Shown: positions 25,401 to 40,800 of the stretch, piece by piece
How positions within the stretch are numbered: the first letter of the stretch is position 1
How the letters are laid out: each line of letters begins with the position of its first letter
Source of the DNA: Strix aluco
Taxonomy: Eukaryota > Chordata > Aves > Strigiformes > Strigidae
NCBI RefSeq assembly: GCF_031877795.1
Contig: NC_133932.1
Location: 998,501 to 1,062,500 of the forward strand
DNA: 64,000 nucleotides
Direction of reading: 5' to 3'
Notes under the pieces: generated by a model
Seen by the model: only the letters and a program-made list of their open reading frames with translations
Database searches by the model: none
What the model was told of the DNA's origin: nothing
Program-made: the position numbers and the translations under genes

Positions 25401-28400
25401 CAAACACAGAGGAAGAAGACTAGGCTACACGAAGGTAAAGAAAAAGGGTGGCTTAAAAACAAACAATAAAAATTCTTGAAAAGTTTTTTTTGACATTGCA
25501 GAGGTTTAGTACATTTTTTCAACAACTATTTCCTGTTTTTTGACAATAACTTCTACTATGTCCAAAGTGTCTGAAAAAAAGAGAGTTTGAGCCAACACTG
25601 CAGTTCAGTTCAGATGCATCATGGTCCAGATCCATCTTCGACCGCTGGGGTCTGTGGGTCCTGTGGACAACTGTCAGATGACTCTTTTCAGAGTTTAGGA
25701 ATAAGATGATCAGGGCGAGCTGTAGCTATAAAACTGAGGAAGGGGATCAGTTTTGTTTTAAGCCAGCGCAGATCTAATGTCAGCATGAGACACCAAGAGG
25801 CAGAAATTCTGTGAGAAAATCTATATTAACTGCCTCTGACTGCAGCCGGTCACTGCTGGTGACGTTCCCTGGGATGTTCAGCCGTCGTTATGCAGACCTC
25901 TTGCTTTTCCTCATCTACAATTACGGTTGTGAGTGAACTTTTAAGGAATACATTTCAAATGAAAAACAAGAGGCACTTTCCCTTGGGATCCTGCTTGAAC
26001 TCTTGTTGGTTTACTCATCGAGCTCCTCAGAAGTTCAGTGACAGACTTTGGGGAGTGCTTCTGGTGCCTTTGCCTGCAGACAGCCTACTAAGCAGATTTA
26101 TTTTTTTTCCCCCCAAAGTCAGGAATATCAGGAGCCCTACAGGTCCTGGCAGCCTTCTCGGGAATTGACCAGGATTTTCAGATTCCATGCCCTAATAGTC
26201 TAGAAATCAGAGAATCACAGATGTTCCCCTTCCTTCCCTGCCGTCCCACTACATGGGCTGAAAGAGAACAAACTCACCCCAGCTTCTATGGCAAACCCAG
26301 GGGCTTTTGAAATTGGAAGCCTGCACTTTCTTAAACTTCCTCAGTACTAATTCATTGAAATTAGCAAACCAACATTTTTCAGACTGCTGTTCTGTGGAGA
26401 CCTTAGCAATTATCTTTCATTGCAGTTTGGAATGAAAACAGAATTGCTGATTTTCGAAGTAATCTGCAATGTGAATTTACTGTTCTCTCTTCCTGCCTCT
26501 GGTTTGGAAAGCGTCAGAATTGTCTCTTTGGAAAGACAGATGGGCAAATGCAAGTCTGAACAAGAAGTAATTAATAATTGTCTGCAGATCTTACAGTGGC
26601 TAGTTTGAAGATGAAAAGCCTCTGATGGATTAAAAAATATGCATTTGCAAAAATGGCTCTAACCTTTACCGTAAAATAGATTTAAAGTAAAAAAAATATT
26701 AAAACTACAGTGAAAAAATCATATGTGGAGATTTGCAAAAGTGTATCTAGTATGACCACTGTTACAGCTTGTTCCACCTTACTATAGTGCTTTTTCAGGG
26801 ATCAGTTTTAGTGAAAATATTGAAGATGCAATATTTGGCTGTTGAGCTGATTAAACTGAGTGAAAGCAGCTTTCCCTAAACAACAGGAGAAAAAAATCCA
26901 AACCATACCTTTGACTAGGAAATAAGTCAAATACCATAAACTGTAATTCAACAGAGCCTGAATCAGACTATGTTATCTACCCGTATTTTTGAGATGAAGT
27001 GTATCCACAGCCCTCAGAGGCAATAAAGAGACAGCCAAGCTGATTTAAATACTGGGCAAACAAACAGAATGCAGATCTGACCATCCTGATGTTCGTCTGT
27101 GGTCTAAAACAATTCTACTCCCACACATGTGTTTAAATTCTATACTATGAACTTTAAACAACCTTTTTTTCCATCAGAGCAAAAAAATTAAGGATAAAAG
27201 ATGCTCCACTTTGGAGCAAGGAAGCATTCATTTGATTAGTATATTTGATAGTTACACCTGCTGAAAAGGAACAGAAAACGCATTTGCCAATGTAAAGAAG
27301 AGAAATAAACAGCGACTGATATCCAGTCCATAGACTTTTCCTCCCCCCCTAGTTGATAAAGCAATTCTGTTGTTAGTTCTTTCAGGTAAACAAGCTACTT
27401 TTTTTTTTTTTGGCAAAGTTGGTATAGGTTTCTTTGCAGGTTTCACATATGCAGGATGGTCAGACTCACGTTTACTAACACTTGGACTGATAGGTGTGCT
27501 TTATCAACTACAGGGAAATAAATGTCCATGATATACCAGTGTTTAAAAAAACCCCACACCCACCAAAAAAAAGCTAACCCAAACTCCAAAACTTATTCAA
27601 ACTTGCAATACAAATATTCTGTTATTTGTTTATATGCCTGGAGGCTCAGCTGCATCTAATGGTTTATCTTGGTACATGTTTTATCCCTGAACTCAACATG
27701 GTCAATTGTCAATATTAAATGTGCCAATAATTTATTTTGTAAAAAGCAAAAGACCCAAACCTAATTATTACAAATAATAGCACATTTGTAGACTAATGAA
27801 GTATGTTTGATAAGTTTATCTGCTTGTCCTGTTCTTCAGTTGCCTACAAGCAAATCTTGATACTGTGAATTTGCTCATTTGTAATTACTGCTGTAATTTT
27901 GTAGGAAAAATTACAGGTGGATTTGCAGCATCTTGGTTTGAAATTCATTTTAGTTGTCTCATATGAATGTCATCACTAAAAACCAAACAACAGCAAAAAC
28001 CTCAAAAAACCAAAGGAGGCAAACTCAGTATTTAGTTAGAGTTTTGTTCAGAAATGGACCTTGATTGTTTATAATACTGTAACAGTGGCAGGGATAGGTC
28101 ACTTGGCATAACATGAGAAACATTTTGTGGTGTGCAAGCAGCCATAGTTACCTGCTCGGTGGGGAGGTGACAAGTAGCAAGAGGGAGCTCACCAGTGAAA
28201 CTTTGAATCAGGAAAGGACATGACTCAGATTTTCAAGAACTGCCAAACAGTTGCAGAAGTGTGTTCCCAAGGTGACCTAACAAGCATTTGTCACACTCCA
28301 AGTCCTGTTTACTCCGTGAGAAGGAACTAACTGGAATACATGTTAATGTAAGTAGCTACAAAAACAGTCAAGTTTTCACTGCTTGAATTACTCAATGAGT

Positions 28401-31400
28401 GTAAAGTTGCACTAATGATTCCTACAAACGGAAATGCCTTCAGGAAACAAGGGGAGTCTGGTCAGCGCCACTTGGCCTGGCTAGCTTCCAATACCCACGG
28501 GGAGAGTCTACAAAGTTTTGAACACCATCTCCACAACACCAGCAGCTTTTAGTGTGCTTCTTATCAGGTGGCCCCACACATCCCTCCTCAGGAGCACAGG
28601 AACTGCAGTGTTTGTTTCTCTGACACAGCCGTGGTGCGCTGGCTAGCCAGCACAGCTTCACAACCCACGTATTTCTGTTTGAACTCAGTTCTCCCAGTAA
28701 CACCCATGGCAGGTGACCAACCACCACTACTGAATGGCCAAAGTTTAAAGGAACTAACTGAGGCAAAACTGACGTTAAATCTGAAACTCAAGTTAATAGT
28801 CCTGGGTATTAACATTCTCTCTTTGCCTGTGAGGCAGAAATTCTGAAGGTTTCTACATGGTAAGTGACCACCTTTAAAAATTTAATGCTGCCTGGAAAAG
28901 CTTTAAGCTCTTCTTGATCTGTCTTAGGTACTGGATCATGCTTTTAGCTCTCTGTAATAAAACCACAAGACACAATCACAGGACACAGTCAACTACACAC
29001 ACACATAAGGAACCACATGCATACACCCACTGTTCCCTCTTCTCCCTTCATTATGGCCATTTTGGGTTTTAAATCAGATCTCTTGATTAAGATATAGCCG
29101 GTATGCCACAAATTTCTTAGCAGTTGAAGATAAAACCAACAGTGAAGTCTAGTAAAGCTATTCTAGGCAAGCATTTCTACAAATGAAGAGCCATACTCAC
29201 TGTGGCACCCGTTTGTTCCAATTTGTGATGTCTGTATTTACTCATAGATAAGCTGCAACCTGCTTCTTATCTTGGGCAACTTTCTTCCACGTGGATGCCC
29301 TTCCAGTAGTCCTATTGCCTTTCATATCCTCTCGCCAAACTCCCTCCTTTCTGTTCTCTAAAGCACGCCCCTTCCCACACTTGAGTTTTTCTCCTCAGGC
29401 ATCTCATCCTTCAGTAACCTTTTTTCCCCCCTCCCTGTGAAAAGAATAACGCATGCAAAAGGCTTCTCTCCCTCCTCAGTCCTCCTCTCACCACCCACGT
29501 TCCTGATTTCTGTACAATTCTTCAGCCACTTGGAAAGATCTCCTGATCCCAGGATCTGCCCTCCCAAAGAAAGCCCCTGGAAAAGCCATCCCTGGAGGGT
29601 GCTATACCCACTGCTCTCTGTTCTTAGCCTGGTGCAGCAGTTTGCCCAAAGTTTTTTGGCTCCAATCTTGGAAAATTGTTGAAGAAAACCAAAGACTTTC
29701 AACAAAACTCTTCTACTACTATCAGTCACATTTTTTTTTAAGATCTATTTTACTGGATCTTTGCTATTCCTGTTTATGTGGTACCAAATCCACTACACAC
29801 GTATGCTTTGTCTCTGCTTAGGCTAAAAAGAGATAGCATTACTGCTGTGCTGGATATACCTGTTGTAATGACAGTCAGTGGCAGACCTACAGTATAACAT
29901 TTTCAGCAACTGTGGCTCCAACTCTGGCTGTTTTCAAAAACAGTTTAACTGAACTGCTTTTAAAACTAGCTAGGAGTTTTAGAAGTTTTTCTTTTTAGAT
30001 CATGGAGATGACCTCCCTATTCCTGCAACAACTGTCAGCACTTCATGTGCTCCAACTGTGCTACATATAACTGAATACTATCCTGGAAGATGATATTTAT
30101 GCCTCCATCAAGAGGTACCACTGCTGTAGCACCGGGCAGCCATGTTCATACTAATGACTGGTGTTCATAAAAGATGTCTTGCACAGAATTTATTAAAGTA
30201 CCCGCTTTCCACTTGGTTTACAGACATCCATGAAACTGAAAATACCACCACAGCTAAAAGCTGCTCCTTCAGCTTCAGGTAATAAATTGTGAAACTTAAC
30301 TATTTTCTTCAGGTACTCTCACCAATGTAGTTGGAAAGGAGTCTGCAGTTTTTCAAAAATAGCCCCAACATCTTCCTTGACTTCTGAGAACCCTTGATAA
30401 TGACCCAACCTGTCATCATAGTCAGGAACAATGCTAGCAGACACTTTTATGCATGTAACAATCTCTGAAAGTCAAATGAGAAATATAAAAGAGGATACAA
30501 AGGAGAAAAATAACCTAAAGAATGCTGAAAAGGCTTTTGTTGTATGGCATAGAATCTACGAGCCTGATCTAAACCAATGAAAGCCTCTTAAAATTACAAG
30601 TGGACTAAGTGTTAGGCTTTACAAAGTGGAACTAAATAAGAAGATATAAAGGTTCAAAGTATAAAGCCTTTAATACATCTTTAAAGAATATTTCATCTGG
30701 GCTGAAAGATAGGAAAATAGACTACAATGAAGCCCATGACATTAATCACAAACAGCAATTTCACCCAATGCTCCTGTGATGACCTTGCTGAACATGCCTT
30801 GTAATAAAATGAAAGTAGCAGTATCGCATTATGATTTTACCTCATTGTAGCTGGCAGTTAAGGGAGGGTGCCTACATTAGCATTCCTGGTAAGATCAGTG
30901 TCCCAATAGCTCTCACATTCAGCACTTTGGTTCATGTCACAGAACAGTCTCAGAGCACATGGACTGGATTTCTTTTGGACAAAACAAAACTGGAAGATGT
31001 GCTTGATGAGGTCAACTTGGGTGCTCCAGCTGCTAAAGGGCGGTCAGTCCATGGGACCTGACTAGAGCCAGTCAAAATTAACCACCTTAAAAAAAGCATA
31101 TAGTGTAGACATTGGGCCTTCAGCACTGTTTGGCTCCACAGATCAATTCCTATTGTGCTGTGCTACTCACGAACATAGACAGAGCCACAGTCCCCTTGAG
31201 GTAAGATAGAGCCATATATGCAGAAGCACACAAGTACTCCCTCCACAACTGTGAGTGAAGAGGACAAGGCCTCTTCGCCAAAAAGTGTTTGGAGTTCTGC
31301 CAGTCTTTCATTAATTAATGCTTCAAGAACCAGCAATTCATTTAATTCCCTTTTACCTGGAAGGTGATTTTCACTGAAACAGTATTTGAAAGTTTGTGAC

Positions 31401-31814
31401 CAGCGAGGCTTGTACAGACTAGCACTTCTGTGAGTCAGCGAGTAGAAAACTTGGGTTGCTGTACCCCTCTGTAAACACTTCTTGCTGGAAGAAAAGAGAA
31501 GTATATTACTGTACCATGTTCTTGTTTTTCTTACCAGATAAAGTTTCCTATTGATTTCATAAGTACCTCTTTCCTCCACTTTGCAGGCTTTGTTATAAAA
31601 CTGTGGGGGCAAACACCCTTTTCTGAGTTAAAGCACAGATAGAGCTCAGCATGAAAATAAGGCTTTTAGTGTTCAAACATAATTATCACGTACAAGTTTG
31701 AGAAATATGGTTAAGTATGTATCACATAAGAAAATCCTCTAGAGCTATACCTTAGTTGGGTTTTTCTTAATTATTATTTTGCTGTTATATTTCTCATTGT
31801 TGCTTATAAAGCTT

Positions 31815-31895
31815 CACTAAGGTTAGCAGTCATGGGAGTTTTCCACAAGGTCCCTTCCAGCTACAGGTGTTATTCCTGCAGCATCCTATAATACC
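31815..31895 (+). mobile_element. Possible CR1 3' tail
   Basis: AAGGTCCCTTCCAGCTACAG resembles the CR1 3' end 'AAGGTCCCTTCCAACCC', followed by a degenerate stretch with ATCCTATAATACC in place of the usual 8-bp ATTCTATG-type repeats. Short; low confidence. Confidence 0.3.
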
Positions 31896-34800
31896 ACTCA
31901 GAACATTTCTAGCCAATGAAACATAAGTACCCATAAGTCATTTTATCCACAGAATATTCCCAGAGATAGTGTGCCGTTGTGAAATGTTTCACAATAACAT
32001 TAGACATACTACAGTAGGCACTGAGTAAGCCAGGAAGATTCCCAGCTCCTGAATCAGCAGCCCAAACACATCTCCTCTAACTGTAACATTTGAAGTCTTA
32101 ATAGAAGTACCAAACACAGCATTGCTCCTGCAAAAAATCAAAAACTTACCTTTAGGCAGCAAGCTGTTCCCAAAGCCAATGACTGAAAAGATCTGTCTTT
32201 GCACAAATGTTCCAATCCATTATTGTTTTTTCTAGCATTCTTCCCATTTTGATCAATGCAACTTTCCGCAGGGCCTGGATAGGACAGGATGAATCCCTTA
32301 CAACAGATGCTCATTTCTCCACCTTCAGAATCCCAGTAATGAGCCTCATGCTCCATGGACAAGGACAGCTGGTTAAGATTCAGGTCTATCCTCTCACTTG
32401 GTTGCACTGGTTTAGCTAAAGCAGCTACCTATGTAGACTGACAATCTGAAATTGAATTAACAACAGATAATAGACTGAATCAGCTTCAGCTGTTCATGAC
32501 TTAGGGAAGCACCCACAAAAGGTACCTGCACCGATTAAAGTAAATTGATGGAGTCAAACTGATGCAACTGTCTTGATCATCTTCCCCTCGGTTTTTCAAT
32601 CCTACATTATTTAAGAGGGGCCCTGACACAGGATTTTTCCTAGAAAATGCAGATAAAACAATTCTCTTCATCTACTCAGAAGACTTTTCTAGAATGCATG
32701 TGGTGATGATCTGGAAAAGATCATGTCAAGGTGGAATGAACAGAGATAGAAGGCAGAAAAACTGTTATACTTAAAGCCTAACACTGCTTGGGAAAGCCTG
32801 CTTTTGTGTGATTTCATTAATTGGGATTATGCACTTGCTGCACTATGTCAGCCAGACTGCTGGCGAAAATATTTAATGATGTTTCCTTCAGATCTAGGCA
32901 CTTTCCAGTCTGTCTGGGTCAATAAAAACTGAATAATGGCAGAACTAGTAGGACAACTCGGTGAGTTCAACATACCTGGGTTAAGGTAGTTTTCTACTTG
33001 AGACCTCACAGTATTATAATAAACACACATGCAACAAAAAAAGTTCTACACAGTTCTACACAGAAGTTCTACACAGTTTCTCTATCAATATCATATTGTT
33101 TCACATATTGCCATGTATTATGCTATGATCATATATATGCAGTACATACCAACATAGTAGGGTTAGTGTACGCTAGTGAGAAAACTGATCTGGTAGGAGA
33201 GTAGAAAGAACAGAGTGACCTGAGGTGAGCTGGAGGAAAAAGACAGTGGTAGGAAGAGATACAGGAAAGGAAGAAAAAGATGGTAAAAAGGAGGAAAATG
33301 TGCATGAACTGAAGATGTATTAGAAGAATAAGACTGAATTAAGAGAAGAAAACAGCAAGATACTCTAGAATTTCTGTGATAATAATGCCTGCTCCCTGAA
33401 TGGCTAGAAAAATAATAAATACATCACCCAAATGATTACTAGGGCCAGAACTGTCAGTCCAATTCGCACACCTAAGCAACTCGCTTTCCATTGGTGAAAA
33501 ATTTACCTGGGATAGAGGCTGCTTTCTGCTGGCCTTAGAAATAATACAGCTACGTGTTGCTTACTCATCCCATTGCGGGGGACAGATTATGCCACATGGG
33601 CTCAGTGAGGTCCCTATGTCACTTCAGATCGCTTATGTGATCTAGCATTGTGTATCTATGAATGGTCCAAGATTAGGATATGTCTAGGACTGTATATGTC
33701 CTCAGGCTCGGACATGAATTCTGCTTACCAAAAGGGAGAACTGAGCCCTGCGTGTCGGAAAACTTGCAGACACAGGCACAGACAGGTTGCAAAATAGTCA
33801 CACAGGCTCAAGAATAAAACAGCCTCTTTCCTGACTTACAGAAACATGTAGGCATGAATAAACTGTAAAAAGTGGCCAGGAGATCTTGAATTCTAATCCC
33901 TGTTTTTCCAGGGGCTGTGATGTGACCTCAAGCCTTCCCACCCATAAAACTGCAGCCTTCTCTATCTTATTAGCTGCTTCTGTAATTACTATTTCTTTCA
34001 TTTTATCCATAAGGAACTAAAGCAATTTAGATGCTTTAACGTACCCTTGAAAAAAAAAGAACAACCCTGTAACCCCACACCCAAACCCCAAAACCAAGGG
34101 GGATCTTAACTCAGGTTAAGACAGACATCAGACCAGTGTAATGTGGGCTGGCTGCAGTAGTTAAAGTTTATAGACAAGACCATAGTTGAACAAAAGGGGC
34201 ATAGCCCAAGTTCTACCTGGAATTGCTCTGCCTTCATTGTTATGTTAGCTGAGTGCCAACACAAGTTCATCACATGCCACTTTCTGGTGTATAAATGTAT
34301 CTCATATCTTTTGGGCAAGAATAAGAAGTGATAGATGATGTAGGCACACAAATGTCACTTCAGTAAGGAGAAGTAAGTTAAGGTATGTTAGTCTAATCAA
34401 TCTAATATAGTCTGATTTGGTTTAACCTGCACAGTGGGGAATGGAAACAAAGTGTAGATACAGACATGATACTCCTTCCCTATATAAGGCTCACATGCCT
34501 CCAAGTCCCAACCTTGAACTCAGAACTTCAGCGCTTTTGAGTACGTGGCCACTGGCATGACAGGTTGTAGACCTGCTATGAGGTCCACGTGTGCTAACTA
34601 CCAGTGCCCTCTGCAAGGCCCGGCGGAGAGGAGAGGCTGACAGAGGTTTTGCACTTTGCTGTTCAAGAATGTGTGGCTTTTAGTCTACACTGAGGCCACC
34701 AAATTGATTCTGGAATCAATTCACAGACCCCATTCTTAATGTCATGAATGTTGCTGCTCACAGAGGACGAGCCATCAAGATTAGATTAAAAAGAGAATGG

Positions 34801-37800
34801 TCACACACTGTAGGTCTTTATGGTTCTCAGCAACATTCACTGTTATACTTCCAGCGTCATGGGAGTGCCTGAGTCATGGCTGGTATCTGGCAAACCCTGC
34901 TCTGCTTTGACACACATGTAGCCCCTCAAAGAAACGTGGGTGTTCCGTTAAGGAAGCATTCATTCACACACAAAGCATGCTGCTTCTGAGAAGTGTTTTA
35001 CCCCCACATGCTGCAAAATCTGATCTCCCTACAGCTATAAAGAAGATTCACTATCATTCCCTGAGAATAACGGCAACAAGAGGGTCTATTCATATTCTTA
35101 GGAAGAATTACTAGAAATTCCATCTTTCCCTAGTGCTGAAAAGCAATTTAAAAGGACAATAATCTATTCCATGTTGCTAAATAATGTAGTATCTGGTGTT
35201 TCTGCAATCCCATGACTACACATGACCTTCAACTCCCTTGATAAAAGCCATTTTTCATCAGCCTGGTTAAAGATCTAAAGCTGAAAAACCTGAACCCCTG
35301 GGCAAGATGGCAAATGGAGAAGAACTCTGAGTTATGTATTTTAAACAAATCTTATGACTTTGAGTCATCTTCAAATGGATGGCTTGGGCAGCGTTGCATC
35401 TCCTAATCTTTCCTTATGCTTTGCTGATAATCTCAGTTCCAGGTGAAAAATCGCACTTAACAGGCAATATCATTTTAAGAGAATTGTGTGGAAAAGATTG
35501 TACCTCCCAGCACGTTGGCATAGTATGTGGCAGTAGGAGGCTTCATTTCCAAGTGCACACTGCAGAGTTGTAAATGCCATTTGTGCAAATGAAACATCAG
35601 GCACTGCATCAAGTATCTTTTTTCCATCTCATTGTTTTTATTTTACTTTGGGGGGAACTGCTGTGTATAGAACAGAATAACCACTGCAATGGATGGCCTG
35701 CTGCTCAAATAACGAAGGGTGAGGTCTAGAGACTCTGGATTTCTACATTTAGCTCTGCAACATTTGAAACGTGGCTCTGATGAGATCAGAAGCAGCCAAA
35801 CTATATCCCTTAGTTATGACTACTATTAATATCTAGCGTATTGCGTAGCTCGTAAGACACTCAGATCCAGACCCCTCTAATATTACACACTGCATAAATG
35901 CAGAACAGGAAGACTGCCTGCGCACCCAGCGTACTTACTACCTAATGACTCATACAGTCATTTTTGGATACTCGGCTTGAAACACATTATGCTAGCTTTC
36001 AAAAAGTCCCAAAGGGAAGTAGCTCTCAGCATAAGAACTAGGGCTGCAGGTCCTCAGCATCCTTCAAGGAGAGGCTCAAGAAGTGAACAAATTCTATCTA
36101 AGATCCTATGGCCAACGTTTCTGGTTGGCAATGTTTTGTTAAAGGTGTATGGTCTGCCAACAGGAAACTAAGCTGTTTTAATAGGGCCCAGCACATAGCA
36201 AATCTCCCAGATATTGAAGCTCACAACATTAGCAAACGTTCTGAAAATGTTGGTAGTTGTTCATCTGCTCATCAGAAGGTGAAGTGAAGCAGGACTCCCC
36301 TACGTTCTCTAAAGGGTTCATTAATCACTGCGCAATGTGTTACAGTTAGTAGGATTTCACCAGCGTGCTTCAAGAACGGTAATAAAAAAATATGAATGAC
36401 CAACTTCTTCTCCACTAAAGCACCCCATATACTATCCAGGCTGTTATTACAAAACAACAGTAAATATGAACACCACAAAAAAAATACTAAAAAAAGAGCA
36501 AAGTAGTGTGAGTCCCAAACTGCTGCTATTTAATTTCATGCCAGCACTAAGCAATGCAACAATATGCTAAAAGTTTGGGGGGAAGGCTTTTTACCAAATC
36601 TGCACAATATAATGTCAGAAGCAGAGAGTATCATTACAGAGTCACTTCCTAAGGGGACAAGAGGTGACTACCACAATTTCTCAAGGAGCTATAAAGCACA
36701 TCAATGAACCTGAAGCCCTGAAGTCCTATTCAGTGCCTAATATAGGTCTAGTCTGGCAAAACTCCACTGAAGTCAACTAGAACTTCTGTTCAGTTGAAAG
36801 ACAAGTTTAACACAAGCAAACCAGATATGTTATCCCTCTCTTTCTTCAGTAAGGCTCTCCCCTTATCTGCAAAGAGGTTTGGGCTCCACTCTCCCTGCAT
36901 CCTCCCATGCCGAGTCTGGAACCTACCGGAGGCTTTGAATTCAGTTATAGAATTTGTGTCCTTTCCCTTTTTCTTTCATTTAGGACTCCAAGCCTAAATG
37001 AGATTGTGTTCTAAGGCTTAATTTTGTTTCATTTTTCATCTTGTGTATAGTGCACAGAAAAGAGGCCAGCACTTCTTGTTTAAATGCTGGGTATTTTGTT
37101 TCTGATTTCAGTGAAGCTAATTATTCAGTCTGTTTAGTGGGTCTACTTTAGCCTCAGATATCCCATGTACTCAACTCTTTACGCATTTTAATCGCTCGCA
37201 TTACAATGCCAACATATCACTGTCTGCAGCACAGGCATATGAAACAGCTGTCCTCTGCAGTCGATACCTTCACAGACGCTCAGCAAACATGGCAACTGAA
37301 GAATTGGAGTTTACATGAGGGTCTAAATGCCTTGCTACAGTCCTTGAAAGTATGATTTTTCAGCAAATGTACCTAACTTGCTTTCATATACTTCAAGTTA
37401 AGCATGCAAGGTTTCAAAAACAGAGGTCACAAAGCAAAATAACTGCTGTCTGGCATTAGCTGACTAGGCTGTCACTCAGTCACATACATTTTTGACACTA
37501 ACAAGTGGGAAGCCTCAATTTTCTTCTCTCTGCCAATGCTACTGCTTTGTCACTTCTCCTTAACACTCTAACTAGTTACCCTGTGGTATTGTTCTAACAA
37601 AAAGTCAAGTTGATCTTCAACAGAGGAAAAAAAGATGTCATTAGGTATATGGTTAACAAAAAATGTATCTTACAGTTTCCTTTGATTAAAGCAACTAGTG
37701 ATTTATCACTAAAAGGAAGATGAGCTTATGTTTAGAAAGTAGTGCTGTTACTTTTTAAAGCAACTTTAATGCTGCCAGCAACATTTCCCTGGCTTCTGGC

Positions 37801-40800
37801 TTCCTCTGGAAAATGTGCGGTGGGTTTAACAAGCCTTGTGCCTCCAAAGCTTTCCAGAACCTACATCTACCTTTTTCACAAGAGAGAGGCAGAGCATACA
37901 TTGCTCCTCCATGTATTTGATCTGTCTGTCATCTTCCCTCTAGTTTCGGTGTTCTTTCACACCCCTTCATCTGAACAGAGCTGCAAAAAGAATCAAGATA
38001 ACAAGCTAGATGCTGTCTCATGTGTAGGTTTATCAAAACTTGAGTAACAAGTGGAAAGTGCTATGTTCTGTTTGTGGCTGCAATTACGTATGGGATACAG
38101 GATGTGGCTTCTAACATATCTGGTGCAAATACAACGGCATATATAGGTCTTTTAAGCACCCAAAAAGGTCAATCAACTTTGCAAGGTAAGACGTGCAGCC
38201 GCAGGTGAGTCCCAGCTGAAAGACATAAATATCCTCCAGACCAAGAAAAGGCAAGAAAGACAAGCATGAAAGCAGCTCTGAGGTCAACACTTCCTCCTCT
38301 CCACCCTTTCCTGCCACCGCAGAAAAGCACAACAGTCTGACACGAAGGAGAAAAGTGTTTTTCAGCCACCCCATTCTTGACAGAAAATAAGAGACTGATT
38401 CTGTGATGTTTGTGCCTGAGTTAGGACACTTGTGGAGTGGGAAGCACCAGCAAAGTACTGCACTGTCCATGAAGACTCTGGGGCAGCACTGGTGCTAAAC
38501 AGTGTGGCAATAAAATGCTGTTACCAGCTCTGTGTAACTACATTATTTTTTGTTTGCATCATCATAGCATCAGTGGGCCTGAATGGGGTAGGCACTGAAA
38601 AAACCCAGAGGCTGAAGCTCAGACTCCTCTTATTTTAAAACAATAGCCAATACCGGCACATCTATGTACCTTGGTATTCTGTAGGATGGGTATTTTGGAT
38701 GAGCTACAGCTGCAATTTCTAAATTAAATCTCTAGCTGACCTTAAGGACAGTTCTTCAATAAAGCATGAGGAAGAGAATACAAATAGAGTGACAAAATTC
38801 AAAGATATTACTAAATAAATCACTGGTGTTTCTATCTCTTGTAGAAGCAACTGGAGTATTGCCTGGGAGGGATGAGAATGTCAGACACTCCTCTGCAGAG
38901 CCTGGAAAAGCAGGCATGTGGGACAGAGAGGAGGAAAAGAGAGAAAGGAGGAAAATGTGTCAAAGTCAACGTGTCTGATGTAAGATGAAAAATTTCCAAT
39001 TATCAGCTAACTAAGTAAACAGTTTATAATTCCTCCTTTTCTCCAGCGGAGAGTTTATAGCCATGCAAGTACCCTAGTATAACAGTTTCATCAGAAATGG
39101 CTAAAGATTCACTCTCTAAAGACAAATGGGACTTTCACCTTGACAAATAAAGCAAGTATTGAATTGCATGTAGTTTTCAAAGGAGGCTTTACATACAACA
39201 AGACCTTACAGTTCTCCAACTCTCTCTCCTTGGAACTCTTTGTATAATCCAGGATTTATTTTACAAAGGTGTAAGTACCTTCTTATGGTAAATTAAACAA
39301 AAACAGCAATTTTTGAACTCTGGCCTTGGTTGTGTCAGAGCGAATCTGAAGCAACCCCACTGTGTTCTGCAAGTTCCTTCCAACACACAGACAAAACAGA
39401 AGTCAGGCTCTGGAACTCGGGTCCCATCCTGAGTTGGAAATGAGGCAGATAGATAAACACCTTTAGCTCCATAAAACAAAAGTCCAGTATACTGACAAGA
39501 TAGTCACCTTCACTTACTCCCTTGAATTGTCATCAGGCACTGAACGGTACATATTTTAGTACTGGGAACTAATTGGAATGGATTGCTTTAAGACACTTAT
39601 GAGAAGTTGCCCTTTTAAATTGTTTTATTCAAAGTAATTGTCCATATTGACATGCTATTTTGCTCCTGCAGAAGCATAGAGCAGGGGCACTGCTTTTACT
39701 GTGAACCTCCTTTTTTCTGTTTCTGGCAGTATCCTAGATTTTGTAATTTAATATTCCTGCCAAAAGCACTGGAAATATTTGAAATGATCCTCATGGGATT
39801 AAGGACAAACTGTGGATTACATTCTTGGCATTGGATTACACGGGAAGCCTGCATTTTTCTTGCTGTTCCTGAGTATTTGTGAGCTAACCAAATAAGACCA
39901 CAGCAGAATTAAGAGTAACTTGATGTTGGTTTACTTTTTCTTCTCAAACCATCCCAGGACCTAATGCACTCCTGCTCTTAGTCTAGGGAATGTGCTTAGG
40001 CCAAGTGGGTGTGTTTATGCTCATTAACCTCGCATATTAACAAAGTGAGAACAGGTTGTGGTGTGGCTGAGGACATGACTTACTTTTTTTTCAGCACACT
40101 AGATAATGTGTACTTGACCATGAATCCTGATACTGTTTCACAGATCTAAGGGGTCAGTAATGTACAAACAGCCACAGTAAATCAGATTAAATCTATGAAA
40201 AGCCAGGCTCCTTCCTCTGACAGTGGCTAATAATGGGTACTTTGGGAAAGAGTACAAAAAACAGGGCAAGATTGACTCTTCCTCTAATATACCTGAGTGA
40301 GATCTGGTAATTTGCTGTTCAGGGACAGCCAGAGCCAGAGGCTGGTTTTGCATCTGTGCATTTAAAAGCCTTTCTGTGATCTTCTTCAGTTCCTTTTATG
40401 AGCCCATTTACACTTCTGGTCTCTGTAACACCCTGTGCCCATCAGTCTCATAGTTTATTTCTACTGTGCTATGTAAAAATATGATTTAAGCCTGCTGCCT
40501 GGTAATTTCAACAGGCACTCTGACTTCTTGTCCTGTGATAGAATAATCCCCTCCCTGACCACCTGTGGACCATATGATGAACACAAGGTCATCAGCAGTC
40601 GAACCACTATCACTGCTATCTGTCCCACAACTCTCTGGTGGGGCAGGGACTGGATTCAGAAATACAGAAGGAGATATAGAGCAAAACAAAGAACATAAGT
40701 TTTATCTTCTGCCATCACTATACACAGAAATTACAGGAAAAACTTTCAGGAAAAAAATACGTTGAATCACAACAGTTTCCGATCTTACTAAGTAACAACC

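Noticed and set aside
31163-31612. 149-codon minus-strand frame
   Set aside because: No recognisable motif and no neighbouring exon; one chance frame of this size is expected in 64 kb.
33030-33080. Three close copies of AGTTCTACACA, considered as a CRISPR-like or tandem array
   Set aside because: Only three short copies with irregular spacing in vertebrate DNA. It is a simple local duplication.
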